Positions 13,241 through 23,911 of a stretch of 64,000 nucleotides of DNA are shown in pieces (position 1 is the first letter of the stretch; each line of letters starts with the position of its first letter). The notes beneath the pieces were generated by a model. The model did no database searches and was not told the origin of the DNA. It was given only the letters and a program-made list of their open reading frames with translations. Source of the DNA: Lotus japonicus (lineage: Eukaryota > Streptophyta > Magnoliopsida > Fabales > Fabaceae); the NCBI RefSeq assembly GCF_012489685.1, contig NC_080043.1, positions 43,105,127 through 43,169,126 of the forward strand, written 5' to 3'. The position numbers and the translations under genes were made by a program.

Positions 13241-13572
13241 TTGTAATTTTCCCCTTTTATACTTTGCCATTGAATTTGAGGAGGAAAATTGAAGACTTTT
13301 GTAGTGTTGCAAGGTGTTTTGTATTCCTTTTCCTGAATCTATTTATCGGAGAATGGGGTATAAGAAAGCTAAATCTCATCCCCAAATTAAGAAAATATAT
13401 GGTAATTAGTAACATATTATCAAATTTAGAATATATGGTAACTTATATTGCTTGATATGAGAATTGCTATATAGTATGATACGAAACATAAGAACTAAAA
13501 TTGAATGCTCTGATCTTTTTTTAAAAAGGAAATATATAATTAAAAAATAAAATTGTAATGAGATGTTTTTGT

Positions 13573-13797
13573 CAATGTATCAATTTAAAACTTTAAAAAA
13601 CTAAAGGCTGAAGCAAAATGCAAGAAAAGGGGGTGGGGGGGGGGGGAGTATTCCCTAATTTTCTAACAACTCAAGGCTGCAACTTTGTGAAAATTTTCTC
13701 TATATTTGAGTATGGTTCCCCCCCCCCCCCCCCCCACCCCCTTTTCTTGCATTTTGCTTCAGCCTTTAGTTTTTTAAAGTTTTAAATTGATACATTG
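13573..13797. repeat. perfect inverted repeat with G/C homopolymer core
   Basis: The left arm (13573-13646) and right arm (13724-13797) are perfectly complementary over 74 bp. The arms run from CAATGTATCAATTT through GGCTGAAGC to a GGGGG-T-G12 tract; the right side has C18-A-C5. The loop is 77 bases. A transcript would fold into a long perfect stem, and the G tract could form quadruplexes. The lack of any arm divergence means the structure is recent or maintained. Confidence 0.9.
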
Positions 13798-14712
13798 GAA
13801 GTTGGCTTGGATCATCAGATTGGTGAAATGGTATTTTACTCAACATAAATTGACTATCGATTAATGGTATACATGTTATTCAGGGGTAAATAGTGGTCTT
13901 AAATGGATTCCAGTTAGCAGAGGCACTTTTCTAGATGGCATTTGTTCTGGCAGTGTTGTTGTGAAAGTGATTCGTTTCTGGTCGTGTCCTACCTTAAAAG
14001 TGAATGCAGCTTTGAATCATTTTTCGTCTGTCTCTTCTTCAATCCTTATGGTGGTAAGTTTTGAATCTGACCCTAATTCCATTTTATTTTGCCTTAACCT
14101 AATTCTGTTGTTGATCGATTTTGGATTTTGAAGATGTGGTACCTGATTTGATGCTGATTTCACCAACTCCAATATCGGTGTTGTAGATGTTGGTCTTTAT
14201 GAACTATTTGAGGTTCACAGGAAAATAGACTAATTTGAACTGAAACACCAGGTAGCTTGGATGTAGGTAATTGTTTCTCTCCATTAAAATGCTTCAATTA
14301 CATTTAAATGAGAATTTCCACTTATGTGCACTTCTATGTCATGGCCTACTGTAGGAGAAGAGATTTATTTGAGCAAGGATCTTAAAGTAAAATGCATATG
14401 AAAATGGCTCTTCTACACGATACATCCTCTTGCCATTTATTGCCTTTCCTGATTTCCTCCCAAGTTTGGGTTACCTTTCTTAGTATTTATTATGTGGCTG
14501 ATTTGAGCTAAAGTCAACTATTTTTATGATGTTTTGAATGCTTACTTCTTCTGTATACAGTGGTTTTTTTACGTTTGATCTTTTTTCCTGTTTTATTTTC
14601 TTACTACATTTTTTTTTACATGAAAACCTTTGGATTATGTTTTGCAGTTCAAGAAATCATGGTCAAGGAGAATGTTCACCTTTGAGTAATGTTTAATCAC
14701 TAGTATATCTGC

Positions 14713-14727
14713 CCGTGCTCTGCACGG
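14713..14727 (-). other. Helitron 3'-end hairpin
   Basis: Stem CCGTGC/GCACGG with a 3-base loop, starting 13 bases from the CTAG terminus. Such a hairpin is the termination signal for rolling-circle transfer in Helitrons. Confidence 0.85.
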
Positions 14728-14888
14728 TTAGTTTTCCATGATAAATTGTGTAACACAAACAATACTCTACCCATATATTACATATTATTGATCAGAAAAT
14801 CTGGGCCATTCATTCACTTGTGAACACAGTTCATCGTTCATTTCACTACATGAAAACAATACCACTTCAGCAAAACCTAGAAATCCTA

Positions 14889-15796
14889 TTAGGTCTGATC
14901 ATGTATTAATACATCAATAATGGCTTCTTTCTCACAGGTAAAAAAAAAGGTCAATGTATCTCCTTCCTTTAATCCATGTGTTCTGCAAAAGGTTCTCCAA
15001 CCCTTACCAAATCTCGCATATGTGCGTCGTGGAACACCAAGAATCTTGCATTGAACTTCTTTGCCAGTTGGCCCTCTCAATAGCCAGTTGTAAACTTCAC
15101 CTTGTCGTAGATATTCATAAACATGTGCAGGCAAATTCTGCAAGCATCATTACAACCTATTAGGAACCTTAATTAGCATGTTAAAAAGCTTAAGCAAATT
15201 AGTTTTACTATACCAGCTGACTTGAAGATACTTGATTTGGTGATAGCCTGGAGGCGAAAAAACAGGGATACACAATCCATTCTGGGTCCCTACTATTTTG
15301 GATCCGGGTGGATTCAGCCTGGCTTGAAATTGCAACATCAACAGTAGGGGGTGGGGGGGTTAAAACTGGAGGTGGAGGTGGGGGAAGGTAACATACTTCC
15401 TCAATACTTTCATTGTATATAAACAAATCAAAGTTGGAAAATCCCTGGAATTTGAGAAGCAACCAGTTCAACCCTTCCAAAGAATAATACTTCCGTATCT
15501 CCGGCAGACCTTTAAACAAATAGGGCTTTCCAGCATTTTTATCATATGAAACAAAATGAACCTTTCCAAAGGGATCAATCAACTTCCACTGGTTGAGTAG
15601 TTCATGATCAAATTCGTTAGCAAATTGTGGTGAAACTAAGGCTACTTCCTGCACATTCAAATTAAGTCAAAAAATATACACACATACACTAATAAAGCAA
15701 AATCTATATGATGAGCTTTATCACCTGGCCAGGTAATGTGAAAATGGCAATGGAGTCCCTACAACAAAGAAGATCATCTTCAAAATTCAGCTCCAT
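14889..15796 (-). CDS. two-domain B3 protein inside the Helitron
   Basis: Three exons join in frame: 15725-15796 (from the ATG), 15214-15648 and 14889-15137. They give 251 residues with GT..AG introns at every joint. Residues about 30-110 look like a divergent B3 domain (DPFGKVHFVSY, then a GLNWLLLKFQG strand). A proline-rich linker follows at about 113-125. A second B3 domain occupies about 165-245 and has the usual order: LPAHVYEYL, then a strand with GKEVQCKI, the GKGWRTFC loop, and LKEGDTLTFFF. B3 domains bind DNA, and the plant REM group often carries two. Its place 190 bp from the Helitron 3' end, in element sense, suggests either an accessory gene of this Helitron lineage or captured host cargo. 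The reading frame is undamaged. Confidence 0.72.
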
Positions 15797-16670
15797 CTAC
15801 ACAGTTGATTTTGGATATGTGGAATGAACTCACTGCACTCCGGTGTGTATACAAAGGATTATAAGTAGTTGCTACAATGGGTGTCTATGATATGCTGGCA
15901 CAGTTGAATATTGGAGTCAAAGTTAAAAAACATGCATACCTTTTTGCAGAGCCTCAAGCAGAACTTAAGTTATTTCCAATTAGCCATCAAACCGTTTACT
16001 ACCAATTCTACTTTTGGGTGGCTGAAATAATTAGTAGACGTTGTGTCAGAGTTGGGAATTCGTAAAAACGGGGTTGCCCTTATTGCAGCATTTATATTTG
16101 ACTGTGTAATGTTTGAAAAAATATACTGACAAAGAAAGGAAACAGGTTTATTGATTATACCATATATCATGAATTAATTGACCTTCTTTGATTTGGTGGC
16201 CTTTCTTAAGCATGAATTATTACCTGAGCCTCTCAGTCGGTGAAAGGTGTTTATCAAAAAGACTTGGAAATACTGATTTTATTTGGCATCACTACATGGG
16301 CAGTATATTAGGATATAGATTGCAACCTGAAGCATCTTGACATAAGTTTTTTCAACTTAATAGTAGTAGATACAATATGTCTGGCATTAGATAACAGATT
16401 AGAGTATTTGGCTTATTACAGAATATAGATGGAAAACTAAAATAGTTAATGTACTGGATCAATGGGAAGTGGACAACATGGAACTGCCACAAAATTACAC
16501 ATATGATTTTAAGAGAGCCCCCCAAACTGTTTTGACCACGTAATTGTCTGCAAAAACATGACAAACATATATAAAAAAGATATTGAAATGATATCCTTAC
16601 AACAATGTTATAATTTAATACATATAAGAGTAAGATTTAAAACTTACAGTATTTCATATATGATGGTTCT
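15797..16670. other. spacer between B3 and helicase genes
   Basis: AT-rich DNA inside the Helitron. It would hold the 3' UTR of the helicase gene and the promoter of the B3 gene. No coding segment or repeat stands out. Confidence 0.5.
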
Positions 16671-19603
16671 TCAAACGTTTTGAAAAACTTCATTGTATAC
16701 CACATTTTTGGTGACCTTTGAGATTAATCCATCTTCATCTAACAATAAAATTTTGAGACCTTTTCTGGACTTTACTCTTGATAAGGCAACATATAACTGT
16801 CCATGAGTAAATACTGGCTTAGGCAAATACAAACCGACATGAGAAAGCGTCTGACCTTGACTTTTATTAATCGTCATTGCAAAACATAAAGCAATGGGAA
16901 ACTGTCTCCTGACAAATTTAAATGGTAAACCAGAGTCTGTAGGTACTAAATCCATTCTTGATATAAGAACCTTCTCACCTAACTGCTTCCCTGATACTAC
17001 ATTGGCAACAATAACATTTTTTCCCATATCTTTAACAATCATTCTAGTACCATTACAAAGTCCACCTGCTTGGTCAATGTTGCGCAACAACATAATAGGG
17101 ACACCCACTTTCAAACTCAATTTGTGATTTGGTATACCGGAACATTGAATATTATTGAGGAACTCAGTTGTGAACCATTCTGCTTCGACCTCTGAGTCTT
17201 CATCTGACCTGCAAGTTGTATCACAACTCAAATATTCTTTAATCTCACCTGGAATTTTACCTAGCATTTCAGTATTAATAATTTCTACACTTTCTAATGT
17301 AGGAGCCAAAATAGCCCTATCTTCAAAGAATTTGTAATTCTTTTCATTCAAATTTTGCAGCATTTGAGGGTAAGCAAAGTCAATCAAACTTTGAATTGGA
17401 TTATCAGAGTCAAGAATAAGAAGATCATCTGGAATCTGAATTGTAGAATCTTCTGCATCAATTGTATTCACCTTTCCGTCACCAATGTCTAATAGCCAGT
17501 CAGCAAACCTTTTAATTTCAATCTTTTCATCATGACATTTTGAGCTAATAAGCCTCATGTTTTTGGTAAGTTTTAGCACATGACATTGCTTCCAAAGATA
17601 AGACGAATTGATTGTGGCACTAACAATTTCAGAACGACTTCCTTTCTGAATAACTGGCAAAATTTGCCTAAAATCTCCACCCAAAACCACCACTTTACCC
17701 CCAAAAGGCATGCCACTATCAACACTTTGATGCGACTTCATTATATCATTTAAAGTCCGGTCCAATGCTTCAAAACACCATTTATTGAGCATGGGTGCTT
17801 CATCCCATATGATCAAACTTGTTTTTTGTAACAACTCTGCCTTTAAAGAACCTTGTGATACATTGCAAGTTGAACTCTCTTTTATAGAAATTGGAATAGA
17901 AAACCTAGAATGTGCAGTTCTGCCACCAGGTAAAAGCAAAGAAGCAATACCACTTGAAGCAACATTTAATACAATCAACCCTTGTGCCCTAACAGCAGCT
18001 GATAATGTATTCCACAAATAGGTCTTACCAGTACCTCCAAAACCATATAAGAAAAAGAGACCTCCAGCTCTATTCATAACTGCATCCATTATGGATTTGT
18101 ATATCTTATGTTGTTCAGCAGTTAATGAATTGAGTAATGATTTGTGCAAATCTTCCATTTCAGCTTTATCATAATTCAATTCATCCGCTACAAATTTGTT
18201 CTCAAATTGGGAGTCATCAAATAAGTGTGGAAATGGTAAGCATGGATAATCTTTTAAAGATCTTCCATTCATATGCAGTAGTTTCTCCAATTCTATTAAA
18301 CAAAGATTCTTTAAATCATCATCATTTATATGAAGATCTACACCAAAAAAAACCCCAATAATTATCTCATGCAAATATATACATTAACATAATTTCGATA
18401 AAAAAAATTTCCAAACCTGAATTGCGCAGCTTTTTCCTCCTTTCATAAACTATACTGTCAGACAAAATTCTCCAAGACTTTTCCCACACAAATTCAGGTT
18501 TGCTCATTGTGTTTGTTGTAAGCAACATTACAAAGAACTTTCGCAGCTGGGTACCTACAAAAATATATATGGTAATTAGATAATACTATCATGAACAACA
18601 GAGGAAGTTGATATAAATTTCGTGCTGTATTTTATGACAAATAAAAGACATTAATTGGATGTTACACACCTGATGCTAATTCATTTGCTTCCGTAATTGC
18701 ATCTAAGAATTCCTTATCATCAGCTAATAATCCTAAGGCGTAACATGCGTCACGAAATGTAGGATATTCAACATCATCCACAGTGCGAATGCTCTCCCAA
18801 CTTGTGCAACCTTTCTGTAGAGTCAATAAAATTCTCAAGTAATAAAGTTCACCAACTCCATGAGGAATATATTGGAGTCTTCCAATAGATGTCCCTTTCT
18901 TCCTTGGATGCCATGAATGAGTGTCTTCATCATATACAAAATGGGATGGGAACTCTGCATATGTAAACGCTTTTCCTTCACCATACTTACAATTGGCTTT
19001 CATCCAAGCTATAAACATAGTGTCTTTTTCAGTAGCCTTGTCTACCACGCGCTTTAAATCATCATGATCTTTAAAACAAACACTTTGTTTATTTGGAAGA
19101 TGAAATGTCACTTTTTTAACCGAAGGCCATTTGACATGAATAAATAATTTCAATGTCCTCCAAACTGCTTCACACGGAGTAAGGTATCTACAATCATAAT
19201 ATTGTTTAATTTCATCTTTGACCTCAGTCTCCGTGCAATCTTTGTTCTGATTGGATATCTCAACATTTACTCTATCCGGCCCTTTGCTAACATATTTGAA
19301 GAGATATTTGATTGCATTTGACTTGTTGCAATATTCAACATTGATATGACCATTGTATAACATGAGTAATTGAGGATTATAAGGGACAACAAAACTATTA
19401 TCCATGCGAATACCTTTCTTGTCCACATAAACTCCAGTGTCTCTTCTTTTATAAACAGGATAACCATCATCATCAATTATAGTGCTTTCTTGGAATTTTT
19501 TCGGAAAAAATTTACTGCACTTTCCATCTGTCATGCAAGGAGATTTGTAATGTCCCGAACCACAAGGCCCATGCAACATGTAAGTAGACAAAATACTTGT
19601 CAC
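16671..19603 (-). CDS. Helitron Rep/PIF1-like helicase, N-terminus missing
   Basis: Three blocks join in frame: 18670-about 19603, 18417-18554 and 16671-18337, with introns at 18338-18416 and 18555-18669. The first block matches the Helitron helicase-like domain just upstream of, and including, the Rep tyrosine motif (YLFKYVSKG, after the HINVEYC segment). The last block is a PIF1-family superfamily-1B helicase: Walker A GFGGTGKT (about 18025-18050), Walker B IIWDEAP (about 17795-17815), a conserved GLCNGTR segment, and a C-terminal INKSQGQT plus LYVALSRVKS. About 915 residues are visible. The family normally carries an N-terminal HUH nuclease with a zinc-finger-like region before this point. 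Upstream of 19603 there is an in-frame stop within a few codons and no sign of those motifs up to 21113. The visible part has no internal stop. The start is therefore not a true initiator. Confidence 0.85.
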
Positions 19604-21113
19604 GTTTAGTGTTGGAGGTTAAAATAAATTATAAAACATATGAAAATATAAGGATAATGATACATGTTAATAGTTATAAGTTGTAAGTGTATTAAAACAA
19701 TGCATGCGGTGATGATAGTGGGGCAATAATGTCACATATAAAGACACGTCAAATTTTTAAATATAGTATTAGAATTGCAACCAACTTTCATTCAATTGAA
19801 AATGGATGCTTTTTTGTCGTTGATAAAACTGGGTTTTAGGAACATAACTTGGTTGAGACAACTGAGATAAAAGTTAGCCATACAAAAGGGCACTGCGTTT
19901 TGTGCAGTCTGGAAGCACATTAAGAGGGGTAACCAGTAATATCTAGTATAACCATAGGAATTGGACACACAATGCTCCCTCTATTTGCAAATTAGTCCAT
20001 CAAAAGTCTTACAATTTTGCATACTCTTTGGAGACATCATGAAATGAATTTTTAAGGACTATAATGCAATTCTAATTTGTGGACAGGGTGAATTGAAAAT
20101 GTGTTTAACAATCCACAGCAACTAAAAGTGTTATTTTGCCCACACAAAATTCATTATTATCTTGTCTAGTATAGATGAGTACATGTAGTATCTAGTATAT
20201 CCATAGCAATTGGACACACAATGCTCCCTCTATTTGCAAATTAGTCCATCAAAAGTTTTACAATTTTGCAAACTCTTTGGAGACATCATGAAATGAAGTT
20301 TTAAGGACTATAATGCAATTCCAGTTTGTGGACATGATCAGTTGAAAATGTGTTTAACAATCCACAGCAACTAAAAGTGTTATTTTGCCCACACAAAAAT
20401 CATGATTATCTTGTATAGTATAGATGAGTACATGTAATATCAGGATGCCACTAAGTTTCATCCAGCCTAACTAAGAACAACAAAATAATCCACTGCAAGG
20501 TTCAAGCAGGAAAACTCAGTTTTCACTTGAAAAACACAACCCTTTATATACCATACCCTTGATTCAAGAGTATCTAAGTTTATAGTATAAATAATAGGCC
20601 ACAGCAAGGTTCACTTGGATGGTATTAGTAGATGCTTGATTCTACTGCATACATCTCAATTTTTAATAAACCATACACTTGATTCATGGGATCCTAAATT
20701 TTTCTTAAACAACAAAACCCATTACAGTTAAGTGTGAAATGGTTTGATTACGTTCCAAGTATGATCTACATGGATTTTAAGTGTGGAATGGATATAGTGG
20801 TGTATGTAAGTACTTACATAATTGTCATCAAAATAAATTAAAGTAACATAAATCAACCATGTCCACTACAAAAGTACCTAATTGACGACGCAAAATACTA
20901 CTTTCATATTTATATTGATGACCATGTCCATGGGAACTGGTATTTCTTGGAACAAACAACAGCAATTGAAATAGCAGACTGGAATTTAAAAACATAACAT
21001 AGATAATAAGGTGAAAAAAGACACTGCAACCACATGTTGCTTCTTAACAACTTAAAATTACACCAAATACATTTAAAACAACTGCATCGTCAATATGATA
21101 GGTCTCAATTCTT
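19604..21113. other. non-coding Helitron segment where Rep N-terminus is expected
   Basis: No coding sequence for the Rep nuclease is visible. The segment includes a 249-bp tandem duplication at 19941-20438. The rest is AT-rich and unremarkable. Confidence 0.55.
19941..20438. repeat. 249-bp tandem duplication in the Helitron
   Basis: Two head-to-tail copies (19941-20189 and 20190-20438) differ at only a few positions. Each begins ATCTAGTATA. Near its end each carries TAGTATAGATGAG, whose complement CTCATCTATACTA resembles the 5' terminus of this Helitron (TCTATACTA). Confidence 0.85.
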
Positions 21114-23527
21114 CTACTTCCTCATCTTTGGAAACACCTTCTTCTTCCTGCCCGTCAAAACCAACACACCATCGTTCTCAGGTGAAGGACTCCTCTTAGG
21201 ACTGATGATGTCTTGAGTATTTCCAGCTAGATCAATCGCTGGAGATTCCAATGACATAGCAGGTTGATTCGCAGGACCTTCCAAAGATTCTTCAGTTTGG
21301 GTGGCTTTCTCATTGGACACAACAGCAAAGTCTTCCAACAAATCCTGCAAAAATATCAATTAATACTTAATTATAACCTTGTCTATATAATGTGGTAAAG
21401 AAGGAACAATAACATACTTCTAAAAATATAAACCTTCGCTAATTCCTCATGCTTCACAGCTTCTGGATTCAGAGTAGACTGAGGGGTGAGCAGCAAACGA
21501 CTTGAAGAGGCACCAACCTTTATCCCGTATTCATTAAGATCAGGACCAGCATTAGGTAAATAAACATAACAAAAATAAGGTAGAGAAACACCTACACTGT
21601 TATCTAACTGCAATGTTTTGAACTGCTCAATAATCGATTGATCAGTGCAGACACGCTTTACACGATATGAAGTCTCAAATCTGGACCTGTCAAACCTCTG
21701 ACCTTGGAAATTTTTAACCTCAATCTTGAAAAGAGCAGATCTCCCAACAAAGCTAGTTAATTCAACAGGAATCCCCATCCCATTATCATTCTGAAAGTTA
21801 TATACAACCAATAAAAATTTTAACTTGGCCACAGGTTGTTCGTTAAAAAAATATAATGTTGAAACATACCTTGTCACAAGCATCAACCATTTCAGAGCAA
21901 GTTTTCCCAACCAGTGCAGTGGCTTCTTTATCAAAGAGGATAAAGTTTGCACTGCCAGAATTATCTTCCACCCTGACTTGAAGACGATACCTAAACCAAA
22001 TGAAATATACCATTACTATCTAACCACCCAACGTTACCATGAGAACATTTAAAATGAAGTCAACCAAACCTAGGATAGACGGCCAGCACGTGACGGTTAC
22101 ATCCCTCACAGAAAAACATCCTTTCATCAGCATACACCTTGCGGCTACATCTACAGGCAGTGTACCACCAATCAACACCTTCTTCAAGAGGAAGAATGGT
22201 ACCATACACAACACAGACACAATCCTACACAAACAAATAATATTATCATCAAAAGTCTGGCATATAACGCAAGAGTTATCAACATTTCTCATTTGATAAC
22301 AATGAGATGCAATCTCAAACCTTCTTGATTTCCCTCAAATCAGCAATAGACTTGCTAATTGTCAGAACCAGGAAATCATCCTCGCCAGAAACGGTTTTGG
22401 AATCAGACAATTGGCTAACAGAGTGCGATGCACTTTCATTGGCTTCCAAAAAACTGCAAGGAACATTGGGCAGACAATCAAGTACACAATTTCAATGACT
22501 AAAATTTAAAGTCCAAAACATAGACGCATACCTGGTTTTCAAAACATCAGCCATTGGTAGATCTGGGTCAAACAGAATTTTAGTAGTCCCATGAACATTT
22601 TGAAGGCTGTTGTGCCCCTGAAAGGATTTGACTTTAGCAAACTGTATGATCACGACAGGGTTGTTGAGTTCACCACCGCCAAGAAAATTAGCAAGCTCAT
22701 CAACATAAGCTCCGAATAGGGCGCACTCAACCCTGACCCTGGAAGTAAATGTGAATGACTACATTATAGGTTCAAACGATGAAAATCAAATAATCCAAAA
22801 ACTTAAGGGAAATTACCCTGCAGAATCAATCTCAATCACATTCATCTTTGATTTCTTCCCATTAGTAACAATCTCCCTCTCAACTCCAACGCCGGTTAGA
22901 ATGCCAATCACATCTGCAAAACATAACCATATGGAATACGAAATTGTTAAAGGGGTGGAACACATAATTGTCATAGGCAGATAAAAGTCTAAAATGATAC
23001 CAATTAGGAAAGAGGAATCATAGGTAGGAGCTAAAAGGTCAGCTAGAGGAACAAAGCTGTAGGGGAACGCATCAATAGGAAACTGGTCCATTGGGCGCAC
23101 TTCAGTGTTATACATGAAACATATCTTGTAATTATGACGTGTAGTTTTATACTCCCCACTACTATCCACTAACACAAATGAGGACACACTGTAAACCTTC
23201 CCCTCAACCAGTAACTTCTCAAACTTGTACATCAGAGTCTTTTTAATACTGGCATGGATCTTGGTACCCTTCAAAGTAAAGAGGCATACAACCATTACCA
23301 ACACGGAATATTTAATATTATTCTGGAAAATAAATGTATAACATAGACAAATAGACAAAACGATATCAAGCCAGTACCTTATCATCCATCAGGACAAGCT
23401 CAAGAGAAAGGGGCAACTTCGATGTGGCAAACCCTTGGCTGTACCAAATCCGGATCACCTTCACCATAATCCTCCAATGTTGCTTCCCAGAACGAAGCTC
23501 AGCAACATTATGGTAAACAGACTCCAT
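21114..23527 (-). CDS. RPA70-like single-strand DNA-binding protein of the Helitron
   Basis: Nine exons join without any frame break: 23378-23527, 23001-23268, 22817-22913, 22532-22738, 22321-22453, 22070-22224, 21870-21990, 21434-21790 and 21114-21344. They give 572 residues. The protein has the plan of plant RPA1-like proteins: an N-terminal DUF223-type OB fold (exons 1-2, with the VDSSGEYKTTRH strand), a central OB fold (exons 3-5, with ECALFG and NPVVIIQFAKVK) and a C-terminal OB fold with a zinc ribbon (ACRC ... FFCEGC in exon 6). The tail is acidic and Ser/Pro-rich and ends in a basic RKKKVFPKMRK stretch. RPA-like proteins are known from plant Helitrons and would coat single strands during rolling-circle transposition. 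All splice sites and phases are consistent, so the gene could still be expressed. A host RPA1C-like origin cannot be excluded. Confidence 0.85.
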
Positions 23528-23911
23528 CACAAATCACTCAGAAAGGAAGTAAAACGTACAGGGAATGGTAAGCAAATCAACGTTGGTGGGTGGGTGTGGT
23601 AGATACAATGGCCTTGTACTAAATTTATAGTTGGAAAAAAGTAGAAACCGGGAGAATCACAGAATTGGAGAATGTATTTTTTTTTTTTTTCAAATTTGAA
23701 AAGGGGGAGAAACACATGAATCACACAGAGGTAGGTAGCAGTGGGAAAATCATGGTATTTGAGAAGTATGGTGTTAAAACATCTGCTAAAGATTTTTTCC
23801 TTCAGAGGGCTGATAAGAACCCGGGGAACGGAGACACGTGGCAAACTTCTTAGAGAGCGACACGTCAAATTTTGTCCTGGTAAACGGCTTGTGCTTTGTA
23901 TCTAGTATAGA

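Larger units (their letters stand above)
10111..14699. other. gene-poor region with possible exon remnants
   Basis: There is no long reading frame on either strand. The CT-rich segment at 10130-10280 looks like a transcribed leader followed by splice-site-like words. An isolated in-frame exon-like piece lies at 11627-11707, and another possible one follows TTTCAG at 13039. This may be the inside of the CACTA-like element that begins at 10040, carrying captured gene pieces, or a decayed spliced gene. I do not recognise its product. Confidence 0.35.
14700..23911 (-). mobile_element. Helitron with both termini (9.2 kb)
   Basis: Read on the minus strand, the element begins TCTATACTAGATAC at 23911 and ends CTAG at 14700. 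The base before it is A (23912) and the base after it is T (14699), which fits the A/T target and lack of target duplication of Helitrons. A 6-bp-stem hairpin (CCGTGC-AGA-GCACGG on the minus strand) lies about 10 bases inside the 3' end. Three spliced genes all read in element sense: RPA-like (23527-21114), Rep/PIF1 helicase (19603-16671) and B3-domain (15796-14889). Plant Helitrons are known to encode Rep/helicase and RPA. The N-terminal HUH-nuclease part of Rep is not visible, so this copy is probably non-autonomous. Confidence 0.88.

Noticed and set aside
13618..13740. G/C homopolymer tracts as a CRISPR-like or telomeric repeat
   Set aside because: They are plain G and C runs at the tip of one inverted repeat, not spaced repeats or telomere units.
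15877..16065. Plus-strand frame of 62 codons inside the Helitron
   Set aside because: Opposite in sense to all Helitron genes, with no domain and ordinary AT-rich composition.
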